From NCBI RefSeq assembly GCF_900176535.1, contig NZ_FWXT01000003.1:434001-498000 (forward strand): a DNA stretch of 64,000 bases, read 5' to 3'. The notes under the pieces were generated by a model that saw only the letters and a program-made list of their open reading frames with translations, was not told the DNA's origin and did no database searches. The position numbers were made by a program, and so were the translations under genes. This DNA is from Pedobacter africanus (GTDB lineage Bacteria; Bacteroidota; Bacteroidia; Sphingobacteriales; Sphingobacteriaceae). Positions 16,908 to 25,577 of the stretch are shown one piece after another (position 1 is the first letter of the stretch; the number at the start of each line of letters is the position of its first letter).

Positions 16908-17669
16908 TCACCATTCCATTTTATCCAGACTTACGGTTCCGCTCATATTGACATTACTTAAGCGGGTGTACGAGCAGTCGATTGATTTTAGCTTTCTTAA
17001 TCCGATGATATTAAGGGAGATAAGCGGATTATCTCTTAAAGATAACTCCTCAAGTTCTTTAAATTGACTGAAGTCCAGCGTCGACAATTGATTTTCGCTC
17101 AGTCTGATCAGTGTAACAGCAGGACATCCGGATACTTTAAACTCGTTTAAGTTATTTTTCTGAAATTCAATCCGTACGAGTTTTGGAAGGTTGGGAATAC
17201 TTACCTTATAAAGTAAATTGTCATGCATCTTTATGTCCTCAAGTTTGAGCAATCCCGTCAGGTCCAAAGTGCTGATTTTATTTTGATGAACATATAAAGT
17301 TCTGAGGTTTACCATTCCCTTCAGGTTAACTGTCTGAATCTGGTTGTTGTAACCAAAGATCTCTTCAAGGTTTTTCATGCCTTCCAGCTCTAACATACTA
17401 ACCTGGTTGTTCCAAAAACTGAGTTCCTTTAAGTTCGTGAAGCTTTTAATACCGATAAGTGAGCTTATATTGGCCTGATCTACATTTAACTTCGTTACTT
17501 TCTGCGCTTCCGACACCTGGATCTCGCCATCTCCATTGAGGTCTATTCCAAGAAAAACCAGTTTCTTTTTAAAATTCGGATCAGGTATTTTGACAGTTTG
17601 GGCATTGGAGTTGAGGGAGAGGAGGATTCCCAAAAGGACTGAGCTCAGGTATAGATGGATGTTTTTCAT
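16908..17669 (-). CDS. Exported leucine-rich-repeat protein
   Basis: 253 aa with a signal peptide (about 23 residues, ending LNSNAQ). An EF-hand-like stretch (GIDLNGDGEIQVSEAQKVTKL) is followed by about eight leucine-rich repeats of 21-22 residues, such as LKELSFWNNQVSMLELEGM and LRTLYVHQNKISTLDLTGL. The layout resembles internalin-like or bacterial extracellular LRR proteins, which bind other proteins. There is no anchor or sorting domain at the C-terminus. It lies between a 201-aa exported protein (19-base gap upstream) and the acetyltransferase, all on the minus strand, so the three are probably one operon. Confidence 0.85.
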   Translation of the reverse strand: MKNIHLYLSSVLLGILLSLNSNAQTVKIPDPNFKKKLVFLGIDLNGDGEIQVSEAQKVTKLNVDQANISSLIGIKSFTNLKELSFWNNQVSMLELEGMKNLEEIFGYNNQIQTVNLKGMVNLRTLYVHQNKISTLDLTGLLKLEDIKMHDNLLYKVSIPNLPKLVRIEFQKNNLNEFKVSGCPAVTLIRLSENQLSTLDFSQFKELEELSLRDNPLISLNIIGLRKLKSIDCSYTRLSNVNMSGTVSLDKMEW

Positions 17670-17688
17670 AGGTTTAATTCTTTAATTT

Positions 17689-18294
17689 TTAGTTGCTCAC
17701 TACTACATTTACAACTCCGTCTGTTGCTGTCACATCTACAAAACCACTCACTTCATTCTCAATAAAAACATCATAGTGATAGTCTTCATATATCGGTGAT
17801 GAACCTAAAACATACCCATACACATTATAAGAAGTACTGGTACCCGTCTGAACAGCTGTTGTTTTTTGTCTTGCGAAGCTGATCCAGCTGATGATGTAAT
17901 ATTTTCCCGGCTTAAGACCGGTAAACTGAAACGTTCCTTTATCGTCTATAAATCTTCCTTCAACGCGGTAGGTGAAGGCTGTGCGGCCCATGGTTGCCTG
18001 TTTCTTACGGCTGTTATATTTTTTCTTTAGTTCCAGAAATTCAGTAAAATATGGGGTTACAGGGAACAGCAGAATCTGGCTTCCTTTTACGCCGAAATTA
18101 TCCTTGCCTTTCTTTTTTAATTTAGCGGTTCCCTGGATGGTGGCGTTTCCTTTTTCCATCAGTTTAGCTGTTTCAGCCTCATTGAAGGGGGTTGAAGGAA
18201 GAACCCATTCCGGAGTTTGCTGAGCATAGGAGCCCTGGACCAATAACAAAAGTAAAACTGCAATGGATAATACCTGTGGTATTTTTATATTCAT
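17689..18294 (-). CDS. Exported protein with a carboxypeptidase-regulatory-like fold, function unknown
   Basis: 201 aa with a signal peptide (IAVLLLLLVQGSYAQ). The central part has the beta-sandwich pattern of CarboxypepD_reg or Cna-B-like domains (YRVEGRFIDDKGTFQFTGLKPGKYYIISWIS). The mature N-terminus has a Lys/Thr-rich stretch (ATIQGTAKLKKKGKDNFG). It is probably the first gene of the exported-protein operon with the LRR gene. Function not known. Confidence 0.75.
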   Translation of the reverse strand: MNIKIPQVLSIAVLLLLLVQGSYAQQTPEWVLPSTPFNEAETAKLMEKGNATIQGTAKLKKKGKDNFGVKGSQILLFPVTPYFTEFLELKKKYNSRKKQATMGRTAFTYRVEGRFIDDKGTFQFTGLKPGKYYIISWISFARQKTTAVQTGTSTSYNVYGYVLGSSPIYEDYHYDVFIENEVSGFVDVTATDGVVNVVVSN

Positions 18295-18497
18295 GACTGA
18301 CGTTCTTCGGATTAAGATAACATTTTCTAAAGATAAAAGCGGGCAGGTAGAATTGAAATACCGGTAAACCAGTATTTTTATGAAGTCTGCATAAAATGTT
18401 TGTGAGATATTGAATGTTTTAATCCCGGAATATAAAAATACTTGTTAACTTCGGTTACGTTACCGATGTAATAATGGACAGTCTCTATTTTAACTAT

Positions 18498-19766
18498 ATG
18501 GTCATCCGAAAAAAAATGTGCTTAAGGTTCGGTACCCTGTTCCTTATTTTTTTGACTTTAAATCTGCAGGCGCAGCATAAGCATAACGCGGCACTGAAAA
18601 TATTAAGCAGAAAGGTTAGCAAAGATATGCCTCATTTGCACGGGAGCGTGTACACCGGTAATCACACACTAAACTTGCGGTCTGGAGATTTTATTTCAAG
18701 GGATAATGGGAAAAGCTGGGAAAATTCTCCAATGACACCTGATTTTTCACTTGGACTTCCATTTGGTTTTCGAAGAGATCTGATGGTATCCGTACTTGAT
18801 ACCCCTCGGCAAAAAATGATCGCTATTTTAAATGCCCTGGACCTCGAAAATTTAAACCCAGGTATCCGGGAACCTCCTATAGCGCAAAAATCCTATTACC
18901 TGAGGTATCGGGTGTCGGACGATGAAGGGAAAACCTGGAAGTTTGATCAACCAATTATTCAACAGGGTAATTTTACGGCAAAAAATCCTTTTTCCGGCGT
19001 TTTTATCGGAAAGAACGCAATCTATATAGGGGATAGGGGATCAAGGCCCCTTGTTACCAAAAACGGAAAAATTCTTGTGCCTGCGCAAACTACGATCTTA
19101 GGAGCTGATTCAGAACTGTCTAATCCCGGTAATGGCCATACCTATACCGATGCAGTTGTACTGATTGGCAGCTGGGTAAAAGACAATAGCATTGCATGGG
19201 AAATGTCTGCGCGTATAACCGGCGATCCCGAACGGTCGACCAGGGGCATGATAGAACCAACGCTTATAGCACTCAACAACGGGCATTTGGTTGTGGTAAT
19301 GCGGGGTAGTAATGAGCAAAAAGGGAGTAAAAATTATACATTGCCGGGCTATAAATGGTTGTCGGTTTCAAAAGATGAAGGTAAGCATTGGAGCAAGCCG
19401 GAACCATTGAGGTTTGAAAATGGAAGAGAAATTTATTCTCCCTCTTCTATGTCTACATTATTTAAACACTCCAGTGGCCGGTGCTTTTGGATAGGAAATA
19501 TGACTACGGAAAATAACGAAGGAAATCTGCCCAGGTGGCCACTTGTCTGTATCGAAATGAATACAAAAAATCTTAGATTAAAAGAAAGTACTTTATTGGT
19601 GTTGGATACCCGGCAGGAAGAAGACAAGTTGAAAGGCAGGTTAGATATTTCGCATTTTTCAGTTATTGAAGACCGGAAAACCAAAGAGATGATCATCACC
19701 TACCCACGTTCCTATAATGCATATAAGCTTCAGGAATGGATCACCATGCATATTAAAGTTGATTAA
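18498..19766 (+). CDS. Exported sialidase-like (BNR-repeat) protein
   Basis: 422 aa from ATG 18498; an in-frame ATG at 18474 would put eight residues before the signal peptide (FGTLFLIFLTLNLQAQ). Three Asp-box motifs of the form S-x-D-x-G-x-x-W are visible: SRDNGKSW, SDDEGKTW, SKDEGKHW. These mark the six-bladed propeller of sialidases and related glycosidases. A long central region (RGMIEPTLIALNNGHLVVVMRGS) carries the Arg and Glu typical of the active site. The exact glycan is not readable; other BNR enzymes (glycoside hydrolases, lectins) remain possible. No partner carbohydrate genes adjoin it. Confidence 0.8.
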   Translation: MVIRKKMCLRFGTLFLIFLTLNLQAQHKHNAALKILSRKVSKDMPHLHGSVYTGNHTLNLRSGDFISRDNGKSWENSPMTPDFSLGLPFGFRRDLMVSVLDTPRQKMIAILNALDLENLNPGIREPPIAQKSYYLRYRVSDDEGKTWKFDQPIIQQGNFTAKNPFSGVFIGKNAIYIGDRGSRPLVTKNGKILVPAQTTILGADSELSNPGNGHTYTDAVVLIGSWVKDNSIAWEMSARITGDPERSTRGMIEPTLIALNNGHLVVVMRGSNEQKGSKNYTLPGYKWLSVSKDEGKHWSKPEPLRFENGREIYSPSSMSTLFKHSSGRCFWIGNMTTENNEGNLPRWPLVCIEMNTKNLRLKESTLLVLDTRQEEDKLKGRLDISHFSVIEDRKTKEMIITYPRSYNAYKLQEWITMHIKVD

Positions 19767-19786
19767 TTTGTTTCTTCTGGCTGAGC

Positions 19787-20119
19787 TCATTTGTTCATTG
19801 CTTTCCAGAAGAACGAACTACCCGTACAGTACATCAATACATCTACAACATCTCCTGTATATCTCTCCATCAAAAGAGGAAGCAGGATTTCAAATAAGAA
19901 GCTAAAAAGGGTAGTGATAAAAATGACCTGCCATGCCCGCAGTACCAGGCTGCTGTCTTGCAGTAGCCACCTCATAAATTGTATGGACAGGCCGGCAACT
20001 ACCGGGACAGCAAGGAGGTCGCTAACGTAGTATTGCACCAGCGGCGGGAATATAAAACCAGTCATTTTTACCAGATAAATAATCAGATAAATGGTCAGAA
20101 ATACCCATAGCCATTTCAT
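19787..20119 (-). CDS. Small integral membrane protein
   Basis: 110 aa with three likely membrane helices (WLWVFLTIYLIIYLVKMTGF, a middle segment around DLLAVPVVAGLSIQFM, and WQVIFITTLFSFLFEILLPL). No motif was recognised. Similar small proteins in this phylum carry transporter names with little support, so no function is given. It shares its start region with the stop of the zinc-ribbon gene (both at 20119), so translation is coupled. Confidence 0.7.
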   Translation of the reverse strand: MKWLWVFLTIYLIIYLVKMTGFIFPPLVQYYVSDLLAVPVVAGLSIQFMRWLLQDSSLVLRAWQVIFITTLFSFLFEILLPLLMERYTGDVVDVLMYCTGSSFFWKAMNK

Positions 20120-20397
20120 TAGCCGGCAGCCAAAACGATCAAAGCAGTGATCAGTAGAATAAAGCCGATAAATAGGGTAGAAGCATAGTTGCCCAGCTTT
20201 TTGAGGAAGGGATTTTGTTTGGCTAACCGGGCCTGTTCCATTTCATCTTCGATGTCCTTTTGGGCTTTCAGTTCTGCAATTTTGTCGATTTTATGCTGTT
20301 CCAGTAGTGCATTGCAAAGCTTGCAGCGGTCGTATAATTGCTCCTGCCATTCTGTCCAGCCAGCACAATCCGGACATTTAATTTCTCGTTTGGCCAT
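20119..20397 (-). CDS. Zinc-ribbon membrane protein
   Basis: 92 aa. The N-terminal zinc ribbon has CPDC and CKLC pairs about 20 residues apart. A charged, coiled-coil-like linker (KIAELKAQKDIEDEMEQARLAK) follows, then one C-terminal membrane helix (YASTLFIGFILLITALIVLAAG). It would display a zinc-binding head on the cytoplasmic face. Overlaps the following membrane-protein gene by one base; the two likely form a unit. Function unknown. Confidence 0.75.
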   Translation of the reverse strand: MAKREIKCPDCAGWTEWQEQLYDRCKLCNALLEQHKIDKIAELKAQKDIEDEMEQARLAKQNPFLKKLGNYASTLFIGFILLITALIVLAAG

Positions 20398-20541
20398 AAA
20401 AATTATTTGTTATTTATGGGCAAAATTCGGCCATAAACTGCTGTGTTAAAAGAGCGATATATCGGCAGTTCTGGTCGAAATCACGGATTTTTGTAAATAT
20501 TGACTAATTTTGCGCTGAAAGCCTTTAGGGCTGATTGAACG

Positions 20542-21447
20542 ATGTCTATACAATCAAAATCTGCTATTCCCGCATTTAGCTTGTCAGAAGCTGTAAAACT
20601 AGCTAATCCTGATCCGGTACCCGGTGCAGACTATAGTGTAAATTCATTTTCTTCTGCCGTTGAATTAAATGGTGTTCCGCATCGCGCATCGTATTTTGGG
20701 ATTGCGCTATGCCTGGAGGGGAGCGCAAAACTGGTTGCCGACCTGGAAGATTACCGGCTTTTACCTGGTTCGCTTATTGTTATGCCGCCGGAAACAATCC
20801 GGACCTGGAAACTGGTTTCAGCTGATTATAAAGAAGAAACCTTATTTTTTACAGCAGCATTTTTTCTGGAAACGGAAACAGCACTTCTGGCATTTAAACA
20901 ATTCAGGTTTTTCCAGACGGAGGTGCCTAAGGTTATCCGTCTGGGAGGGGAGGTCCGTATTTTAATCAGAAACTTATTACAGGACATTAAAAAAGCCACC
21001 GGCGGCCACACATTACGCAAGGATGCGATTGTAAGAAGTTATATCCATATCTTATTGAACCAGGTTGCAGATTTGTATGATGAATACTGTCCGGATGATA
21101 AGACGGAATTGACCGCAGCTGCAAAGATCGTATCCGATTTTAAAAAGCTGCTTATTGAAAAGCAGCTTCAGTTGCGTTCTGTGAATGGTTATGCAGATAT
21201 TTTAAATGTGAGTGCGAAACACCTTAGCCAAACCCTGAAAGACCAAACCGGCAAGACTGCCGGAGACTGGATCCATGAGGCCCTGATCCTTGAAGCAAAG
21301 GTACGGTTAAAACAAACCGCGCTTACGGTTGCCCAGATTGCCGAAGCCCTTAATTTCAGTGATCCCTCTTTATTTGGTAAATATTTCAGGCGTTATGCGG
21401 GGTGCAGCCCTGCTTTTTACCGCAAAAATACCGTTGTGATGGTATAG
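20542..21447 (+). CDS. AraC-family transcriptional regulator
   Basis: 301 aa. An N-terminal cupin-like sensing domain (RASYFGIALCLEGSAKLVADLE, LLPGSLIVMPPETIRTWKL) is followed by the AraC double HTH (YADILNVSAKHLSQTLKDQTGKTAGDW, then VAQIAEALNFSDPSLFGKYFRRYAGCSPAFYRK). Convergent with an SDR gene eight bases away, which may be one of its targets only if control is at a distance; no clear target adjoins it. Confidence 0.9.
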   Translation: MSIQSKSAIPAFSLSEAVKLANPDPVPGADYSVNSFSSAVELNGVPHRASYFGIALCLEGSAKLVADLEDYRLLPGSLIVMPPETIRTWKLVSADYKEETLFFTAAFFLETETALLAFKQFRFFQTEVPKVIRLGGEVRILIRNLLQDIKKATGGHTLRKDAIVRSYIHILLNQVADLYDEYCPDDKTELTAAAKIVSDFKKLLIEKQLQLRSVNGYADILNVSAKHLSQTLKDQTGKTAGDWIHEALILEAKVRLKQTALTVAQIAEALNFSDPSLFGKYFRRYAGCSPAFYRKNTVVMV

Positions 21448-21454
21448 AAATATT

Positions 21455-22210
21455 TTACCTGGTTGTGTAACCGCCGTTTGCAAAAATGGTTTGTCCGGTA
21501 ATCCACCATCCATCGGTTACTAAAAATTCTACCAATGGTGCAATGTCTTTAATGTCGGTCAATCCGCCCAAAGCAGATGCAGATTTGTGATAGGCTACTG
21601 CTTCAGGCGCTTCTTGTCCATAAAAAAATGGAGTATCCATAGGGCCTGGAGCAACTGCTGTAACCGAAATGCCACGGTTGCCAAATTCTTTTGATGCCAT
21701 TCTTGTAAAATGTTCCACGGGTGCTTTTGCACCAGCATAAGTAGAATACAGGCCTGTGTAAGCTGCCAGTAAAGAGGTTACGATAGTATTGATTTTCCCA
21801 TTCTCGTTCAAATGTTTTCCCGCCTCTTGAATAAAGAAATAGGCTACCTTTGAATTGATGTCGAACATGGTGTCGTATTCAGCTTCTGTAGTCTCCAGGA
21901 AAGGTTTTTTCAATACCATTCCTACCGTGTTGATTGCAATGTCGATACCGCCAAACTTTTCTTTTGCTGCTTCAAAAAGCTTTGCAATGTTTGCTACTTT
22001 AGTTAAGTCGGCTTGAAACAAAAATGCTTCACCACCTCCATTGGTAATAGCTGCCAAAGTTTGTTCTGCATCTGCCTTTGTACTATTGCTATTGTAATGA
22101 ACAGCTACTTTAGCGCCTTTTGAGGCAAAAGTATGGCTCAATAACCCGCCTAAATTTTTTGCACCACCTGCAATCAGGACTACTTTTCCTTTTAAATCAT
22201 TTCTTGACAT
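21455..22210 (-). CDS. Short-chain dehydrogenase/reductase (SDR)
   Basis: 251 aa classical SDR. The Rossmann start (GKVVLIAGGAKNLGGLLSH) differs slightly from TGxxxGxG; the catalytic Tyr and Lys appear in YSTYAGAK, and the C-terminal substrate loop in VAPGPMDTPFF. It uses NAD(P)H on an unknown carbonyl or alcohol. It lies 54 bases downstream of a small AraC-type HTH gene on the same strand, a common regulator-SDR pairing. Confidence 0.9.
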   Translation of the reverse strand: MSRNDLKGKVVLIAGGAKNLGGLLSHTFASKGAKVAVHYNSNSTKADAEQTLAAITNGGGEAFLFQADLTKVANIAKLFEAAKEKFGGIDIAINTVGMVLKKPFLETTEAEYDTMFDINSKVAYFFIQEAGKHLNENGKINTIVTSLLAAYTGLYSTYAGAKAPVEHFTRMASKEFGNRGISVTAVAPGPMDTPFFYGQEAPEAVAYHKSASALGGLTDIKDIAPLVEFLVTDGWWITGQTIFANGGYTTR

Positions 22211-22264
22211 TGTCTGTATATTTAGTTGTTTATTAAATAATATAAAGGTCTGGAAGTGATTTAT

Positions 22265-22669
22265 TTATTTCGTGGTGAACTTTTCGGAACTTTTGAAATT
22301 ATTTGGTTTTTGTTGTTTTCTAAATTCGCCTGCGGTTTGTCCGGTGAATTTTTTAAAGAATTTAGAAAAATTGGATGGGTCGTATGTTAGTTTTTTAGCA
22401 ATGAAAGCAATGGATAAATCAGTTTCTATTAAGAGTAGTTTCGCTTTTTCCACAATTTTAAGGTCATAAAAATGACATGGATGATGCCCCGTTGATTTTT
22501 GTATAGTGTCGGAAAGATGGGAGTGAGATATGTGCAGCGCATCTGCAATTTGATTCAACTCCAAAAAGTCGATGGCATTGCCGTTGGCCACATCTTCCAC
22601 ATGTTGGTCTAAAAAAGTAAAGTATTGTCTGGTTATTTGCTCAGCACGCTTGTTTCCGTTATGCTCCAT
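22265..22669 (-). CDS. Short AraC-type helix-turn-helix regulator
   Basis: 134 aa: almost only the AraC double HTH (LNQIADALHISHSHLSDTIQKSTGHHP, then IAFIAKKLTYDPSNFSKFFKKFTGQTAGEFRKQQ), with no separate sensing domain. This short form is common in Bacteroidota, often beside an oxidoreductase, here the SDR downstream. A 15-bp exact direct repeat (22274-22288 and 22730-22744) flanks the gene. Confidence 0.85.
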   Translation of the reverse strand: MEHNGNKRAEQITRQYFTFLDQHVEDVANGNAIDFLELNQIADALHISHSHLSDTIQKSTGHHPCHFYDLKIVEKAKLLLIETDLSIAFIAKKLTYDPSNFSKFFKKFTGQTAGEFRKQQKPNNFKSSEKFTTK

Positions 22670-22801
22670 ATCACAAGTGTTGTTACAGAATTGACTTATA
22701 AAGTTCGGTATTCCGATGCAAACAAACAGGGTGAACTTTTCGGATATTACACTAAGCGTCTAAATACATTGCGACGTGAAAAAATATCGACTAAAATTTG
22801 C

Positions 22802-22843
22802 GTAGTTAAATAGCTACATATATATTTGTAGTCAAATGACTAC
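22802..22843 (+). promoter_or_regulatory. Promoter and two dyad operators of the ArsR-type operon
   Basis: The -7 element TATATTTG (22821-22828) lies between two related dyads, GTAGTTAAATAGCTAC (22802-22817) and the perfect GTAGTCAAATGACTAC (22828-22843). The second covers the expected transcription start, so binding would block transcription. ATG follows at 22847, leaving a very short leader. Confidence 0.75.
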
Positions 22844-22846
22844 ATA

Positions 22847-23167
22847 ATGAATTTAAGACGCGATGTATTTCAGGCCATAGCCGATCCGACAAGAAGGGCA
22901 ATACTCATGCTGGTTGCTTCTCAGGCAATGACCGCCGGGGCAATTGCGGCCAATTTTGATACGGCAAGGCCAACAGTTTCGAAGCACCTGCAGATTCTTA
23001 CGGAGTGCGAGTTGCTGGAGCAGCAACAAAATGGCAGAGAAAATTATTATTACATCAACGCAAAAAAAATGAAAGAAGTAGCCGATTTTATTGAACCATT
23101 CCGCCAGATGTGGGATGAGCGGTTTAACAAACTGGAAGCGATTATGAAAAGCTATAAAGGTAAATGA
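22847..23167 (+). CDS. ArsR-family winged-helix repressor (SdpR/YgaV-like)
   Basis: 106 aa winged-helix protein: DPTRRAILMLVASQAMTAGAIAANFDTARPTVSKHLQILTECELL, with the wing QQNGRENYYYINAKKM. It lacks the metal-binding Cys of true ArsR and groups with repressors that control SRPBCC genes. First gene of a tight four-gene operon (gaps of 1, 6 and 11 bases) and very likely represses itself through the dyads at 22802-22843. Confidence 0.92.
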   Translation: MNLRRDVFQAIADPTRRAILMLVASQAMTAGAIAANFDTARPTVSKHLQILTECELLEQQQNGRENYYYINAKKMKEVADFIEPFRQMWDERFNKLEAIMKSYKGK

Positions 23168-23168
23168 T

Positions 23169-23633
23169 ATGGAAATGAAAACTAAAATTGATGCCGGTGA
23201 GGGCAAACAGGAACTGGTAATTACAAGGGAGTTTAACCTGCCGCTGGAATTGCTGTTTAAAGCCCATGAAGAGCCTGAAATTGTAGAACAATGGATGGGC
23301 ACAAAAGTACTGAAGCTGGAAAATAAAAAACATGGCGGCTACCAGTTTGAAACCACTGATCCAAGGGGCAACAAACATGGGTTCAATGGGGTGATCCATG
23401 AGTTCAGTCCAAATCAGCGCATCATACGTACGTTTGAAATGGAAAATACCCCTTTTGCAGTCTGGCTTGAATTTCTGGAATTTGAAAAACTGACCGAAGA
23501 TACCAGTAAGCTAAAGATGCATGTGATCTATAAATCGGTTGAGCTCAGGGACCAGCTGCTGCAGATGCCATTTACCCAGGGAATTAATATGGCCCACAAT
23601 AAGCTGGAAGAGATCTTAAGTAAATTAAAATAA
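23169..23633 (+). CDS. SRPBCC (AHSA1-type) ligand-binding protein
   Basis: 154 aa with the AHSA1 pattern: REFNLPLELLFKAHEEPEIVEQWMG near the start and the long C-terminal helix MPFTQGINMAHNKLEEILSKL. The fold has a deep pocket for hydrophobic ligands; the ligand is unknown. It is always-coupled in many Bacteroidota to the ArsR-type repressor one base upstream, and may bind its inducer or a shared metabolite. Confidence 0.9.
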   Translation: MEMKTKIDAGEGKQELVITREFNLPLELLFKAHEEPEIVEQWMGTKVLKLENKKHGGYQFETTDPRGNKHGFNGVIHEFSPNQRIIRTFEMENTPFAVWLEFLEFEKLTEDTSKLKMHVIYKSVELRDQLLQMPFTQGINMAHNKLEEILSKLK

Positions 23634-23639
23634 CACATC

Positions 23640-24026
23640 ATGACAAAAAAAAACAAAATCATCTATTGGATTGCTACCCTCTGGTTGGCTTTGGGCATGC
23701 TTTCGACCGGAATAGTGCAATTGCTGAAATTAAAACAGGAAGCGGATATGATGACAAAACTGGGCTATCCGTTATATCTGCTTACCCTACTCGGCGTTTG
23801 GAAAATCTTAGGTGTAATTGCGATACTCGTTCCTAAATTTGGCCTGGTCAAAGAATGGGCCTATGCAGGCTTTTTCTTTGCCATGTCGGGTGCTGTATTT
23901 TCTCATTTTGCCCTTGGCGATGCAGCCAAAGATTTTTTCGGTCCGGTATTATTATTGGTGCTGACCTTTGTATCTTGGTATTTCAGACCGGCTGACAGGA
24001 AAGTAAGTCCGGCTAACAACCTTTAA
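23640..24026 (+). CDS. DoxX-family membrane protein
   Basis: 128 aa with four membrane helices (IIYWIATLWLALGMLSTGIVQLL, YPLYLLTLLGVWKILGVIAILVP, EWAYAGFFFAMSGAVFSHFAL, FGPVLLLVLTFVSWYF). DoxX-like proteins associate with membrane redox processes; the precise role is open. Third gene of the ArsR operon. Confidence 0.9.
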   Translation: MTKKNKIIYWIATLWLALGMLSTGIVQLLKLKQEADMMTKLGYPLYLLTLLGVWKILGVIAILVPKFGLVKEWAYAGFFFAMSGAVFSHFALGDAAKDFFGPVLLLVLTFVSWYFRPADRKVSPANNL

Positions 24027-24037
24027 AACATAACCAT

Positions 24038-24604
24038 ATGAACCGCAATAAAAAAGAACTGCTGCCCGAGCAGCGCGAAGAATTGATCAGAACCTTAAAA
24101 GAACGTTTTGAGAAAAATATGAACCGTCATAAAGATATGGAGTGGACAAAAGTACAGGCTAAACTGGATGCCAACCCAGAAAAACTATGGTCGCTCGACG
24201 ATATGGAAATCACAGGCGGCGAACCGGATGTGGTGGGTTACGATCAAAATACAGGGGAGTATATATTTTACGATTGCTCGGCAGAGAGCCCTAAAGGCCG
24301 CAGGAGCCTTTGTTACGACAGGGCCGCATGGGAGTCCAGAAAAGAGCATAAGCCCGAAAACAATGCCATGGAGGCCGCGGCAGCAATGGGAATTGAAATT
24401 TTAGATGAAGAACAATACCGGGAATTGCAGCAGTTTGGAAAATTCGATACCAAAACCTCAAGCTGGGTAAAAACACCGGCAGATGTCAGAAACCATGGCG
24501 GAGCCATTTTTGGGGATTACCGTTATGGCCGGATTTTCATTTACCACAACGGAGCGGAATCCTATTATGCAGCCAGAGGGTTCAGAGGCTGGCTAAGGGT
24601 TTAA
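24038..24604 (+). CDS. DUF4256 domain protein
   Basis: 188 aa soluble protein with the DUF4256 pattern: EELIRTLKERFEKNMNRHKDMEW, SLDDMEITGGEPDVVGYDQNTGEYIFYDCSAESPKGRRSLCYDRAAWESRKEHKP, and a C-terminal VRNHGGAIFGDYRYGRIFIYHNGAESYYAARGFRG. Function unknown. It is the last gene of the ArsR-SRPBCC-DoxX run, a recurring set, which suggests that the four act together, perhaps in handling a small toxic molecule. Confidence 0.88.
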   Translation: MNRNKKELLPEQREELIRTLKERFEKNMNRHKDMEWTKVQAKLDANPEKLWSLDDMEITGGEPDVVGYDQNTGEYIFYDCSAESPKGRRSLCYDRAAWESRKEHKPENNAMEAAAAMGIEILDEEQYRELQQFGKFDTKTSSWVKTPADVRNHGGAIFGDYRYGRIFIYHNGAESYYAARGFRGWLRV

Positions 24605-24607
24605 TTT

Positions 24608-25462
24608 TTACTGCTGGTTTAAAGGAAGCAGTTTTTCTATGACCTTGTTCAGCTTCGTTTTATCTTTTGCATAAGGAGCCAGGTCAAATAGTCTTACTGT
24701 CTTAAAATCAATAGGATGGCTTTCGCTTTGCAGAGAAATATAACCGCTGCTTAGCATTTTGCCATCCTCTTTTATTTTAGGATCGTAGTTACTTACACTG
24801 CCACCACCTATTTGAGGTTTGGTGTATTCCAGCACTACTTGCTTATCAATGATGTGTTTAATTACAGAATCTCCCAGAACCAGGAATTGGGCAGTAACCC
24901 ACTGCTCGCCCGCATAGGTCTTTGATTTTGAGTTCAGGCAGTGCGCTGTAAATGGCTTTTCGCCGTAAACGATTTGCGTTCCCGGGGTGCACACATTACT
25001 GGTGTGGCGTTCATGAGTACCATCGCCGCCCAGCAGCTGCGCTTCAACTGAGATTGGAAAATCCTGGTTCTTCAGGATCGTCTCCGGCGCCTGGCAATGC
25101 AGCATTGCCCCGCTGTTTCTCAGGGCCCAGCCTTCGCCACCTTTGGCCTGCTCGCCAACAAAACGATAGGTTACTTCCAGAAGGTAATAGGAGTAAGGGC
25201 TTTTGTAATAAATATGACCGTATTGCTGATCAAAATTTTGATAGCCATCATAACGTACTTTCATCAGGCCGTCTTCCACACGGAAAGTATTGGCATAGTT
25301 GTCCCTATAATCGTGTTTGGCGATTTTAATGTTCCAGTCTTTCAGGTCCTTTCCGTTAAAAAGCTTGGTCCAGCCCTTTTGGGCTGAAGCTTGGTTTGCA
25401 AGCAGGAATGCAAAAGCTACCAGGAGCGGTAAGCTGATTTTTAAGTTCATAATTGTTAACAA
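24608..25462 (-). CDS. Exported DUF1080 (3-keto-disaccharide hydrolase-like) protein
   Basis: 284 aa with signal peptide (LPLLVAFAFLLANQASAQ) and one jelly-roll DUF1080 domain: GWTKLFNGKDLKDWNI at the start, GWALRNSGAMLHCQAPE in the middle, SGYISLQSESHPIDFKTVRLFDL at the end. Members of this family hydrolyse 3-keto-glycosides made by sugar oxidoreductases. It is divergent from a FucP-type sugar transporter, with a dyad (25509-25523) between them, so the two are plausibly co-regulated for sugar use. Confidence 0.88.
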   Translation of the reverse strand: MLTIMNLKISLPLLVAFAFLLANQASAQKGWTKLFNGKDLKDWNIKIAKHDYRDNYANTFRVEDGLMKVRYDGYQNFDQQYGHIYYKSPYSYYLLEVTYRFVGEQAKGGEGWALRNSGAMLHCQAPETILKNQDFPISVEAQLLGGDGTHERHTSNVCTPGTQIVYGEKPFTAHCLNSKSKTYAGEQWVTAQFLVLGDSVIKHIIDKQVVLEYTKPQIGGGSVSNYDPKIKEDGKMLSSGYISLQSESHPIDFKTVRLFDLAPYAKDKTKLNKVIEKLLPLNQQ

Positions 25463-25508
25463 TGTTTTTTAAAAATAGGAATTAATATTTTGCCGGCCAT
25501 ATTTTAGG

Positions 25509-25523
25509 GTGTATTTCTTACAC
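25509..25523. promoter_or_regulatory. Dyad GTGTA-N5-TACAC between DUF1080 gene and sugar transporter
   Basis: Perfect 5-bp arms, centre TTTCT, in the divergent intergenic region. The same core occurs at 41308-41322 and, with one change, at 30776-30790 before gltB. Confidence 0.55.
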
Positions 25524-25577
25524 TTTGTTTTGTGGAAATATTTATCATATTTGTGTCAATGCAAAACTAACCAGATT

